NCBI RefSeq assembly: GCF_013255915.1
Contig: NZ_CP053896.1
Coordinates: 124,001 to 188,000, forward strand
Direction: 5' to 3'
From: Providencia rettgeri
Lineage (GTDB): Bacteria > Pseudomonadota > Gammaproteobacteria > Enterobacterales > Enterobacteriaceae
Length of the DNA: 64,000 nucleotides
This document shows, one piece after another, positions 44,808 through 54,151 of the stretch. The translations under genes were made by a program, and so were the position numbers. The number at the start of each line of letters is the position of its first letter. Position 1 is the stretch's first letter. The notes beneath the pieces are model-generated. The model saw only the letters and a program-made list of their open reading frames with translations. It searched no databases and was not told the origin of the DNA.

Positions 44808-46016
44808 TTAAAAACTGATTGAATTAAAAAACCAATGGTTATTACCTAATAGAATATAACCATTTGCATTGGTGACAAATGATTTTCCTTCGAGCTTGTT
44901 ATTTGCAAGGGAAATAGAAAATTGAATGTGATTTTCCCCCCATTGTTTGTAAAATGAATTTGTGAAATTAATTAGTGAAGCCGTCTGGTCGTCATTTAAG
45001 CTGTCTTTTATTATAAATATGACTTTATTACCTTTAGTAATTTTACGCCATTGAACATTACTTTCTGTCAATCCTAGCTCTGCTTTTTGTAATAACTCAC
45101 CAAAATTAACTTTTTTTATTTCACTCGAAATATAACAACTGAAATAGCTAGATAATATTTTATCTATTTTGTTTTTTACATTAATGGATGTTTTGTCATC
45201 TATCGCTGTTATTTTTGGGTTACATGTGTTGCTAAGCTCTATCTTTAATGTATCTGGAAATACGTCAATAATCTTATTTTCAATTTCATTTTCGAGTTTA
45301 TTTATTATTTTAATTGAAAATTTTTCATTATATTTAGCTTTGACTAGGCGTTGCATACTCCAGTCGGCATCTCTTTGGGTTTTAACTAAAATGAGGCTTT
45401 CGTCATTTGCACTTTGAGTTACAGTAATAGGGTCGTGGTTGCCTTGAAGTATGTGTTCTAGTGTTTTTACTTTTTTCTCAGCACTTTGTTCTGGAATATA
45501 CTGGAAAGTAACGTAAGTAATAAATATTGAAAATAAAGTAAAGAAAAAGACCAGCATAGTTTGTTTATTAAAAATACTTGGTTTTTCCTTGGTTGACTTT
45601 TTTATTTTAGCTTTAAAGGCAGGTAACGGGTTTTCCATTTCCGAGCTCAATGCGTCTTCAAACGTTTGGGCGCTTTGCCAATCAGTATCTTGCATTTTTA
45701 TTGCGATAGGAAATATATCAGCCAAAAGCAATTGCTGAAGAACGATAGGAATTTCAGTACTTAGTCCACTATCATTTAGTCGAATTGCCAAACCACTTTC
45801 AGTTGATTGACTTGCCGTAACAATTGAAAACTCACATGCAATACCATTACTAGGGATCTGGTAAGTTGTAAACCCATCATCATTGATGTCAGTTTTGTAA
45901 TCTAAGCCGTTACCAATGATAATAAGATTATTATCTGTATTAACCATTAATTCTTGGCCAGTCATTGGGCCACTAGCAATTTTTATTATGCATGTTTGGC
46001 TATTTGTGTTACTCAT
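44808..46016 (-). CDS. prgH: PrgH/SctD, inner-ring protein
   Basis: A 402-residue protein of the outer part of the inner membrane ring. It has an N-terminal cytoplasmic FHA-like domain, one transmembrane helix (MLVFFFTLFSIFITYVTF, about residue 160) and periplasmic ring-building domains. The length is close to SPI-1 PrgH (392). It is the first gene of the leftward operon, facing invF across 227 bases. Confidence 0.92.
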   Translation of the reverse strand: MSNTNSQTCIIKIASGPMTGQELMVNTDNNLIIIGNGLDYKTDINDDGFTTYQIPSNGIACEFSIVTASQSTESGLAIRLNDSGLSTEIPIVLQQLLLADIFPIAIKMQDTDWQSAQTFEDALSSEMENPLPAFKAKIKKSTKEKPSIFNKQTMLVFFFTLFSIFITYVTFQYIPEQSAEKKVKTLEHILQGNHDPITVTQSANDESLILVKTQRDADWSMQRLVKAKYNEKFSIKIINKLENEIENKIIDVFPDTLKIELSNTCNPKITAIDDKTSINVKNKIDKILSSYFSCYISSEIKKVNFGELLQKAELGLTESNVQWRKITKGNKVIFIIKDSLNDDQTASLINFTNSFYKQWGENHIQFSISLANNKLEGKSFVTNANGYILLGNNHWFFNSISF

Positions 46017-46243
46017 AAAAATAATCTCATGGAATTAATTTCATTTTAGTTATGTATTATTGGGGCTCGTTATTGGCTGAAAGTAAAACAAGAAATATTT
46101 TTTTTGTCAGTTGAATTGTTCTTATTCATTTTTACTTTTAATTTGGAATGGAAAGTGTGAAGGATTCCAGAGTATTCCCTTGAGGATTTTTCATCTATCG
46201 CTCATTCTGTATACACGTAAATTACGTTAATAAGGCCTATAAA
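46017..46243. promoter_or_regulatory. Divergent promoter region of the two T3SS operons
   Basis: It must contain the promoters of prgH (leftward) and invF (rightward). A 13-bp palindrome ACGTAAATTACGT (46215-46227) lies 16 bases before the invF ATG and may be a regulator site. No clear sigma-70 pair was identified. Confidence 0.55.
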
Positions 46244-47023
46244 ATGTCAAACAAAGATATTGCTACATTATTAGAAAGTAGGGGCTGTTGCTTTTCTTTG
46301 CAGGATAAATTGGTCTTGGCTATACCTAATAAGAATTTAACGCCTTTTTCTTATAAATCTCTATATTCAAATTTAAATATTTCGATAGAAAGTCAGGCTA
46401 TATTTATTTGCCAAGAAAATGAATGGGAGTCGATAGATAAATCAAACTGGAATTTATATTCAATGGATTTATCAGAATTAGTTGAAATTTTAGCAGTTAT
46501 TGACACCGCGACAGGGCAAGCATTTCTCGCTAAAAAAGAGAAAAAAAATATCGATGAAAATAGTCAAAGCGAATTTATTGTATTGGTTGAAAAATTCCCA
46601 TTAACTATTTCGATTAAAAATATAGTGATTGATTTAATTATTAGAAATCATCCTATATTTGATAGTTGGTGCGAAGTATTAAGGCGATATGAAGCCTACG
46701 GTATGATGCGATTCATTCTTACTTCAGCTCAAGATGATAAGAATGCCAATATTAATCAGCTATGTGCACGTTATGGTATATCAGCTTCTTATTTTAGGCA
46801 GCTTTATCGAGAAAACTTTAATAAAACGGCAAAACGAAAAATTATGAGTGTGCGTATGGCTAATGCCATTCTACAGCTAATTGAAAGTGATGATTCAATA
46901 TTAGATGTAGGTCTGGAAGCGGGTTATTGTTCAGCATCTCATTTTACTAATGATATTAAAAAAGAGTTAGGCCTAACGCCATCAGAAATTAGGCATATTG
47001 GAGCAACACTATATGAGCAGTAA
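46244..47023 (+). CDS. invF: InvF-like AraC-family activator of T3SS genes
   Basis: A 259-residue AraC-type activator with two helix-turn-helix motifs at the C-terminus (NINQLCARYGISASYFRQLY and SILDVGLEAGYCSASHFTND). In SPI-1, InvF together with SicA activates sicA-sip and effector genes; SicA is also encoded here. AAGG precedes the ATG. It is the first gene of the rightward operon, overlapping invG. Confidence 0.92.
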   Translation: MSNKDIATLLESRGCCFSLQDKLVLAIPNKNLTPFSYKSLYSNLNISIESQAIFICQENEWESIDKSNWNLYSMDLSELVEILAVIDTATGQAFLAKKEKKNIDENSQSEFIVLVEKFPLTISIKNIVIDLIIRNHPIFDSWCEVLRRYEAYGMMRFILTSAQDDKNANINQLCARYGISASYFRQLYRENFNKTAKRKIMSVRMANAILQLIESDDSILDVGLEAGYCSASHFTNDIKKELGLTPSEIRHIGATLYEQ

Positions 47024-48716
47024 AAAAAATCGAGTGTTTGGGTTAACACTCTTTTTACTGAGTATGAGTTTTTATTCGGCACAAGCAGAAATTATTGTTG
47101 CAGAGCCCGTTACGCAGTCAAAAAACCACGATACATTCGTCGCAAATAATATTGCGGTGGGTAAGGTGTTTGATGCGGTCGCAGAGCGTCTAAATAAACC
47201 AATTATTCTCAGTAAATTAGCTGCTCAAAAAAAAGTAACCGGTAATTTTAATTTGGCCCATGCAGATGAAATGTTTAAAGCATTATCTCGACGAATTGCG
47301 CTAGTGTGGTACGACGATGGTGCAAGTATTTATGTTTATGATAATAGTGAAATGCGTAGCGAAATTATTCCCACGAATAATGTCAGTAGCAATCAGCTAC
47401 TTAATTATATTCAACGAAATGGCATCTATGATTCACGTTTCCCGGTACGTTCACAAGAGGGGGAAAGACTATTATTTGTCTCTGGCCCGCCTCTATATAT
47501 TGAATTAATTAAAGCGGCTTCTTTATACCTTGCAGAGCAAATTAGGAAAGAGGAATTATCCAGTGGTGAAGTTGCGATTATTCCGTTAAAACACGCCTCA
47601 GTAACAGATAGAAGTTATTCATTACGTGGACAAAATATTACGATCCCAGGTTTGCTGAATGTCATTAATAACCTATTTAAAAATGGCACCACAATCGATG
47701 AAACGTTAATTATTCAACCTCCATCTGTAGCGATTAACTCAACAGGAGATTCAATCGATGAATTAATGGATGCGCCAATTGGGGACTCATCATCTTCTAC
47801 GATTAAGCCCCAGTTGATAACAAGAAAGCCTTCTAACAGTGCTTTTTCTCTAGTGGCGCATCCTGACAGTAATAGTTTGATTGTTAAAGGCAGCCAAGAG
47901 CAAATTCGTTATGTTCGTCAACTTGTGAATACATTGGATATGCGTCGTCGCCAAGTGGAGCTGTCATTATGGATTATCGATATTACTCGTTCTGAATTAG
48001 ATAATTTAGGTGTCAATTGGGAAGTTGGCACATTTAATACGGGAACGGGATCAGTATCTTTTAATCGCAGTACATTATCGAATAGCCAGCAATTTCTATT
48101 ACAGATTGATGCATTGAATAAGACGGGTAATGGGCACATAGTTTCTCGGCCAGTGCTATTAACCCAAGAAAACATTCCCGCTTTATTTGATAACAACACC
48201 AGTTTTTATGCCAAATTACAAGGTGAACGTATTGCGACTCTTGAGCAAGTCACATATGGCACCATGGTGAGCGTGATGCCGCGTATTTCTGCAGGTAATA
48301 ACGTTGAAATGGAAGTCAATATTGAAGATGGTGCAGAAAACCGCGATAGCATGGGTAAAACATCCAGCGTAGAAGGATTACCTGCAGTTAATCGAACCAG
48401 TATTAACACTGTTGCGCGTATTGCAAAAGACAGTAGTTTACTTATTGGTGGGTATACGCGTGAACAATATGTTGAAAATGAAAGCAAAATTCCTTTTTTA
48501 GGCGATCTTCCTTATGTGGGAGGGTTATTTAGCCATTCATCTATGAATCAGCAAAAGATGGTGCGTTTATTTTTAATCCAACCGCGTTTATTGGATGAAA
48601 ATGAAGGTTGGGATGGGCGACAATTTTCCGAAAAAACGCGGATCACTAACCATGACAGTCAGTTACACGGTACGGTTCAATTTCTTCAACAATACATGAG
48701 TGAGTCATGGCAATAA
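47013..48716 (+). CDS. invG: InvG/SctC, outer-membrane secretin
   Basis: A 567-residue secretin that forms the outer-membrane ring. The signal peptide (FGLTLFLLSMSFYSAQAE) is followed by N-domains (VFDAVAERLNKPIILSKLAA) and the secretin domain with RRRQVELSLWIIDI, LPAVNRTSINTVARI and LLIGGYTREQ. The ATG at 47013 lies inside the end of invF; an upstream ATG at 46998 spoils the signal peptide. It should be piloted by the YscW-like lipoprotein. Confidence 0.96.
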   Translation: MSSKKNRVFGLTLFLLSMSFYSAQAEIIVAEPVTQSKNHDTFVANNIAVGKVFDAVAERLNKPIILSKLAAQKKVTGNFNLAHADEMFKALSRRIALVWYDDGASIYVYDNSEMRSEIIPTNNVSSNQLLNYIQRNGIYDSRFPVRSQEGERLLFVSGPPLYIELIKAASLYLAEQIRKEELSSGEVAIIPLKHASVTDRSYSLRGQNITIPGLLNVINNLFKNGTTIDETLIIQPPSVAINSTGDSIDELMDAPIGDSSSSTIKPQLITRKPSNSAFSLVAHPDSNSLIVKGSQEQIRYVRQLVNTLDMRRRQVELSLWIIDITRSELDNLGVNWEVGTFNTGTGSVSFNRSTLSNSQQFLLQIDALNKTGNGHIVSRPVLLTQENIPALFDNNTSFYAKLQGERIATLEQVTYGTMVSVMPRISAGNNVEMEVNIEDGAENRDSMGKTSSVEGLPAVNRTSINTVARIAKDSSLLIGGYTREQYVENESKIPFLGDLPYVGGLFSHSSMNQQKMVRLFLIQPRLLDENEGWDGRQFSEKTRITNHDSQLHGTVQFLQQYMSESWQ

Positions 48717-49807
48717 CACCACTGAGCTTTAATACCCGCTTTTCGGTTAATACTCAAAACAAAAGTCGTGCACCAGTGAGTAGCAGTAGTGACGACTCCG
48801 ATGAAGTTGCTCGTGGCGCAGGTGTCATTGATAGCTCTAGTGAATATGCATCGATGTCGATGCTAGCGGCAAGTCATGTGCGCCGAGGAAGTTCTAAAAA
48901 GGGCAGCGAAGAAGACTGGTTGCAATTTTCTGAACGCATTTTAGATAAAGATGCTGATGACAAAGTGTTACATATAGAAGGGTTGCTTAATAAGCAGTTA
49001 ATGACTCCGAAACAGTTACGAGAATTTTTATTGCAATTTTTTACTGACCCTAGTGACTTATTAATGCTTCTTGCAGCATTACTTAATCGAAAAAAATTAA
49101 AAAAAGAACAAATTGATAACCTTGAAGCTTTAGCCGAATTACTGCAAGCAGAAGACACTGAGCGGAGTGCTCAAGCAGGCATTAATGTTGCACTCATTGC
49201 AAAGGCATTTGCAAAAAAATTACATTTTAGTGCTGGAAATTTACGTACATTATATCGTGAATTTATCAGTTATGACGGGCCGGTTGTTTATTTATATGAA
49301 CAATGGGTTGAGGAAATGGAAATCCAAGAGCGTGAAAATATGATGCGTTATCTTGGTCGGGCGCTTGCTTGTGATTTACAGGCGTTGCCATTAGGCGATC
49401 TAAATATCACTGCGTTCGGTAGTTTTTTTAGTCGTGTTGGCCGGCTCCGAGAATTGCAATCATTAGACTATGTATTTTGTCAGCAATTCTTTCAATCCGG
49501 TTTTTTTCGTCACAATGGAAAATCAAATCAATCAAAGCTTGAAAAAGAGTTAAGCCAATTATTTACCCGAGGGATACGTAATCACGTTGGCTTTGAAGAA
49601 GTGGTCATCACTTTTATTAATAACATATTGAACATAATGAGCTCCGATATTCGAGGTCAATTTTTACAATTACTCTTACTGGCGTTTTCTATCATTCCAG
49701 TTGCTGTATTTCCTTCATTGGAAGCACGAGAGGAACTTATTGATCAATTAAAGAAACTCATGGACCAAGTTATGGTGAAAGAGCAGTTTTTACACCGACA
49801 TTCGTAG
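48707..49807 (+). CDS. invE: InvE/SctW, T3SS gatekeeper
   Basis: A 366-residue cytoplasmic gatekeeper that orders secretion of translocators before effectors. The N-terminal disordered Ser-rich part is followed by helical repeats of the YopN/InvE type (LLNKQLMTPKQLREFLLQFF, EQIDNLEALAELLQAE). It overlaps invG by 10 bases. The length is like InvE (372). Confidence 0.93.
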   Translation: MAITPLSFNTRFSVNTQNKSRAPVSSSSDDSDEVARGAGVIDSSSEYASMSMLAASHVRRGSSKKGSEEDWLQFSERILDKDADDKVLHIEGLLNKQLMTPKQLREFLLQFFTDPSDLLMLLAALLNRKKLKKEQIDNLEALAELLQAEDTERSAQAGINVALIAKAFAKKLHFSAGNLRTLYREFISYDGPVVYLYEQWVEEMEIQERENMMRYLGRALACDLQALPLGDLNITAFGSFFSRVGRLRELQSLDYVFCQQFFQSGFFRHNGKSNQSKLEKELSQLFTRGIRNHVGFEEVVITFINNILNIMSSDIRGQFLQLLLLAFSIIPVAVFPSLEAREELIDQLKKLMDQVMVKEQFLHRHS

Positions 49808-49828
49808 TTTGATAGGAAAAGTAATTTC

Positions 49829-51895
49829 ATGAAAAATATAACCGGATTTTTATTACAAATCCGTAATCGCCCAGAGCTAATGGTATTAGTTATCATGGTT
49901 ATGGTTATTGCGATGTTGATTATTCCATTACCTACAATATTGGTCGATTTATTGATTGGCTTAAATATTATGATCTCAGTACTTATTTTTATGAGCTCTT
50001 TTTATATTACTCGGGTACTGAATTTTCAGTCATTTCCATCTATCTTGCTAATTAGTACGTTATTTCGACTTGCTTTATCAATTAGTACCAGCCGTCTAAT
50101 TTTATTAGAAGCAGATGCAGGGGATATTATCGCAACGTTTGGTGAATTTGTTATTCAAGATAACCTAGTCGTTGGTATGGTGGTATTTGCGATAGTCACC
50201 ATTGTACAGTTTATTGTCATCACTAAAGGTTCTGAACGTATTGCTGAAGTGGCTGCACGCTTTTCCCTTGATGCGATGCCGGGCAAACAAATGAGTATCG
50301 ATGCTGATTTACGTGCGGGGGTGATTGATGAGGCGACAGTTAAAGAGAAGCGTGGCGACCTTGAAAAAGAGAGTCAGTTATTTGGGTCTTTCGATGGTGC
50401 GATGAAATTTATTAAAGGGGATGCGATAGCGGGTATTGTCATCATTTTTGTTAATTTAATTGGCGGGATATCTGTTGGCACAGCTCAACAGGGAATGGAT
50501 GTTTCAACTGCACTAAATACGTTTTCTTTATTAACTATTGGTGATGGTTTAGTCGCCCAAATCCCTGCACTACTCATTTCCATCAGTGCGGGTTTTATTG
50601 TCACTCGAGTAGGCGGTAATGATAAGAACTTAGGTGAAAACATTGTTTCGGAATTATTTGCAAATGATTTTACGATTTTAATCACAGCATTAATTGTACT
50701 TTCAATGGGGTTTTTACCTGGTTTTCCAACGATTATATTTTTACTGTTATCAGGGCTTCTTCTTGGATTATTTGCTTTCCGATATTTTAAAAAACAAAAA
50801 AACAAGCAAAAAATAGTTAAAGGTGAAGCAGAAACGATTAATTCAGATGTGACGGAAGGTGAAACACAAAGAGAAATCAGTGATATTGAAGAAGAATATA
50901 TTCCAGAAACATTACCGATTATCATATCTGTTAACCAGAAATATAAAGAACATTTAGAAGATAATAGATTTTTGTCTAGAATGAAAAAAGATATTTTTAT
51001 TCGATATGGATATAGGATCCCAGATATTGCTGTCAACTACTCACCGATTATTCCTGAAAATAAAATGGTGATACTCATTAATGAAATTAAAGCAGGAGAA
51101 TATGATATCTATTTTCATGGGTATCGTTTACTGACTGTTAATGATGAACCTGAATATTTAGGTATGGAATTAATAAAGTTTACGGATGAATATGGCTCAG
51201 TGAGCACGTGGTTTGAGAAAAATGACTTATCTAGTATTGAACAACTCGGTTTAATGGTTCGTGATGATGTAACAGAAGCGATTGATTGTGCCAGCACCTT
51301 ATTACTGCGATTTATTAATGAATTTTTTGGTATTCAAGAAACGAAAAACTTACTCGATGATCTTGAAAGAAAATACCCTGAATTATTAAAAGAGTGTTAT
51401 AGACATACGACAGTACAAAAAGTCACTGAAGTTTTTCAACGTTTATTAATGGAAAAGATTTCAGTTCGTAATATGAAATTGATTATTGAAACCTTAGTGC
51501 AGTGGGTGCCAAAAGAAAAAGATAGTTTAATGTTAGTTGAGCACGTCAGAAGTTCAATGGTACGTTATATTTCATCCTGTTTCTCTGTGGATGGGCGTTT
51601 GAATGTCCTCATGATTAACTCAGGGCTAGAAGACACGATACGTCAAGGGATTAGGCAGGCTTCCGGTGGAGTGTACTTACATCTTGAACCTGAAAAAACC
51701 AATGAGTTGATACAGGCTGCAGAACTTGCTTTAGAAAATAGTTATTTGTCAGTTAGGGATGTGAATGTTTTAGTACCGGTTGATATTCGTCGTTTTGTCA
51801 AAAAAATCTTAGAAGGCCGCTTTCCAGAGCTAGAAGTGCTTTCTTTTAATGAAGTTTCTGAAATGGTGAAAGTTAATGTGGTTAAAACCATATAA
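49829..51895 (+). CDS. invA: InvA/SctV, major export-gate protein
   Basis: A 688-residue inner-membrane protein of the FlhA/SctV family, the nonameric export gate. The N-terminal half has about eight transmembrane helices with the cytoplasmic loop motif DAMPGKQMSIDADLRAGVID, and the C-terminal half is a cytoplasmic ring (RQASGGVYLHLEP). It is 3 residues longer than Salmonella InvA. Intact. Confidence 0.97.
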   Translation: MKNITGFLLQIRNRPELMVLVIMVMVIAMLIIPLPTILVDLLIGLNIMISVLIFMSSFYITRVLNFQSFPSILLISTLFRLALSISTSRLILLEADAGDIIATFGEFVIQDNLVVGMVVFAIVTIVQFIVITKGSERIAEVAARFSLDAMPGKQMSIDADLRAGVIDEATVKEKRGDLEKESQLFGSFDGAMKFIKGDAIAGIVIIFVNLIGGISVGTAQQGMDVSTALNTFSLLTIGDGLVAQIPALLISISAGFIVTRVGGNDKNLGENIVSELFANDFTILITALIVLSMGFLPGFPTIIFLLLSGLLLGLFAFRYFKKQKNKQKIVKGEAETINSDVTEGETQREISDIEEEYIPETLPIIISVNQKYKEHLEDNRFLSRMKKDIFIRYGYRIPDIAVNYSPIIPENKMVILINEIKAGEYDIYFHGYRLLTVNDEPEYLGMELIKFTDEYGSVSTWFEKNDLSSIEQLGLMVRDDVTEAIDCASTLLLRFINEFFGIQETKNLLDDLERKYPELLKECYRHTTVQKVTEVFQRLLMEKISVRNMKLIIETLVQWVPKEKDSLMLVEHVRSSMVRYISSCFSVDGRLNVLMINSGLEDTIRQGIRQASGGVYLHLEPEKTNELIQAAELALENSYLSVRDVNVLVPVDIRRFVKKILEGRFPELEVLSFNEVSEMVKVNVVKTI

Positions 51896-51992
51896 TCAAA
51901 AAATTGGCTTTATTAACAAATAAAGCGACTGAATTCAATATAATTAAAAATGTTGGATGATATAAAATATATTTAAAATATAAGGAATACCA

Positions 51993-52397
51993 ATGAAATA
52001 TAGATTTATAGAAATGTTAAATGAGTATTTAAATTCTATGGGGCGTAGTGACCTAGTTAACTATCAGCTAGATTGTCATTCTAATATTCAATTTGAAATG
52101 AATGAGTTCTCTGCGATTAATATCGATTTATCAACGAATGATATTATCATTTGGAGTCAATTAGTAGATTGCAATTACAGTCATTTAGAGTTAGTTAGTG
52201 CTCCTTTATTGAAATCATTATTAGAATATGCGCCAAATAATTTTTATCCGGGGCAACCGGCATTGAATCTTGTGGATGATGCCTATGTTCTTTCTGCGGT
52301 TTTAAAAGAATCGGCTTTAAATGATATGCAATTATTTGCAGATAGCTTTGAAGAGTTCTTTGAGCGTGCAAATGAGCTTAGTGCTCAGCTATCGTAA
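51993..52397 (+). CDS. invB: InvB/SctK-type class I effector chaperone (SpaK-like)
   Basis: A 134-residue acidic protein in the invB/spaK place between invA and invC. InvB-type chaperones bind effectors such as SipA and SopE. The patterns FYPGQPALNLVDDAYVLSAV and FADSFEEFFERANEL are typical for the class I chaperone fold. Its cognate effectors are not in the window. Confidence 0.87.
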   Translation: MKYRFIEMLNEYLNSMGRSDLVNYQLDCHSNIQFEMNEFSAINIDLSTNDIIIWSQLVDCNYSHLELVSAPLLKSLLEYAPNNFYPGQPALNLVDDAYVLSAVLKESALNDMQLFADSFEEFFERANELSAQLS

Positions 52398-52403
52398 CCC
52401 ATT

Positions 52404-53696
52404 ATGAAGTTATTCGATTTCTGCGCGCATCCTGCGCGCATTCATGGATGCCTAATAGAAGCACCTTTACACGGTGTTTTTATTGGTGAAATTTGTTTTA
52501 TTGAGCGTTCTCTTATGCAGCCCGACATTATTGCGAAAGCGCAAGTTGTTGGTTTTAAAGAAGGGCTCACAGTATTGAGTTTAATAGGTCGCACACAAGG
52601 TTTAACGCGAGAAGTGGTTATTCGCCCGAGCGGCTATCCATTTGTATTTGAAGTTGGCGAACACTTGGCGGGTAAAATTTTTAATGCGGCAGGTGAACAA
52701 GTTGGTGCGTTGAGTGAAGACCTTACTGAGCCAATGTTGCTCAATACAAAATTATTACGTATTGATAGCCCTCCAGTGAGCGTGACACAAAGGCGACCGG
52801 TTTCTGAGCCGATGGTCACAGGGGTACGTGCAATTGATAGCCTACTAACCTGTGGCTTAGGTCAGCGTATTGGTATTTTTGCCGCCGCAGGTAGTGGTAA
52901 AACTTCATTAATGAACATGATCATCAACCACGCTCATGCGGATATTCATGTCGTTGCTTTAATCGGTGAACGAGGGCGAGAAGTTATTGAATTTATTGAG
53001 GAGTTGAAAGAGTCGCCTCATGCGGCACAGACGATATTAATTTATGCAACTTCAGACAGCCCACCGATTGAGCGGTGTAATGCCGCGTTGCTTGCGACTA
53101 CGATTGCTGAATATTTTCGTGACTGTGGTCGTAATGTATTGCTGTACGTTGATTCCATGACCCGATATGCGAGAGCGTTGCGAGATGTGGCTTTAGCTAC
53201 CGGAGAACTGCCGGCTAGACGCGGTTATCCTGCCTCTGTTTTTGAACAGCTTCCTATGTTGTTGGAGCGTCCAGGGCAATTAAAGCATGGCTCGATTACT
53301 GCTTTTTATACGGTGTTATTAGAAAGTGAAGAAGAGGCTGACCCGATTGGCGATGAGATTCGCTCCATTCTAGATGGTCATATTTATTTAAGCCACAAAT
53401 TAGCGGGACGTGGGCATTACCCAGCGATTGATATCTTACACAGTATTAGCCGCGTATTCCAAAAGGTAACGACTCCAGAGCATCGCCGGTGCGCAATTGA
53501 TCTACGTGACATGATCTCAAGGCTTGAACAAATTCAGCTTTACCTTGAACTCGGTGAATATCAACGAGGTGAAAGCCATGAAAATGATCGAGCTTTAGAT
53601 AAAAAAGAGCAAATTGAAGCTTTCTTAAAACAAGCCATGGATGAGCCAATGAGTTTCGACAATATATTAAGCAATCTCAATGAATTGGCATCTTAA
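52404..53696 (+). CDS. invC: InvC/SctN, T3SS ATPase
   Basis: A 430-residue ATPase that unfolds substrates at the export gate. Walker A is AAAGSGKT at residues 160-167, Walker B LLYVDSMTRYARA, and GERGREVIEFIEEL is also clear. The length matches InvC (431). It overlaps invI by 1 base. Confidence 0.97.
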   Translation: MKLFDFCAHPARIHGCLIEAPLHGVFIGEICFIERSLMQPDIIAKAQVVGFKEGLTVLSLIGRTQGLTREVVIRPSGYPFVFEVGEHLAGKIFNAAGEQVGALSEDLTEPMLLNTKLLRIDSPPVSVTQRRPVSEPMVTGVRAIDSLLTCGLGQRIGIFAAAGSGKTSLMNMIINHAHADIHVVALIGERGREVIEFIEELKESPHAAQTILIYATSDSPPIERCNAALLATTIAEYFRDCGRNVLLYVDSMTRYARALRDVALATGELPARRGYPASVFEQLPMLLERPGQLKHGSITAFYTVLLESEEEADPIGDEIRSILDGHIYLSHKLAGRGHYPAIDILHSISRVFQKVTTPEHRRCAIDLRDMISRLEQIQLYLELGEYQRGESHENDRALDKKEQIEAFLKQAMDEPMSFDNILSNLNELAS

Positions 53697-54151
53697 TGAT
53701 TTCTAACTTGCTGGCTTTAACTGAGAGACGTTTTGACCGGACATTACAAGAACAATCGCAATTAAATTCAATAATAAAGCAACAGCAACAGCAATGCAGG
53801 GATATTCGCCAGCGTATTTTAGTTCTATCAACACAAACTGCATCTTATGAAAAATCAGAAGAATTAAGCCGAACTGCTTTTTGGGAAAGGCAGCGATTAA
53901 AGGCAGCGGTTCTTGCGGAAATAGCTCAACTTGAATTTCAAATAGAAACTCTAGCAGCCGAAATATCAAAAAATAAAATACTACAGTCTGAAATTGCTAA
54001 ACGAATATTCATATTACGTAATAAGTGCGAGAAATTCCGAAATTATCTCAAGCAACAACGTATAGCCAGAAGGTTAAAATCAGAGCTACAGCAACAAAAT
54101 GAAATTGAGGAGTTATTCGTACATGTCAGCAATAAAAATAAGCTCAAATGA
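53696..54151 (+). CDS. invI: InvI/SctO, T3SS central stalk protein
   Basis: A 151-residue coiled-coil protein, Gln/Glu/Lys-rich, of the FliJ/InvI/SpaM type that links ATPase and export gate. Its place between invC and invJ and its helical pattern support the call; the sequence itself is poorly conserved. It overlaps the next gene by 29 bases. Confidence 0.85.
   Translation: MISNLLALTERRFDRTLQEQSQLNSIIKQQQQQCRDIRQRILVLSTQTASYEKSEELSRTAFWERQRLKAAVLAEIAQLEFQIETLAAEISKNKILQSEIAKRIFILRNKCEKFRNYLKQQRIARRLKSELQQQNEIEELFVHVSNKNKLK

Noticed and set aside
50485-51036. 183-aa minus-strand ORF opposite invA
   Set aside because: Antisense to a highly conserved gene, no supporting signals.
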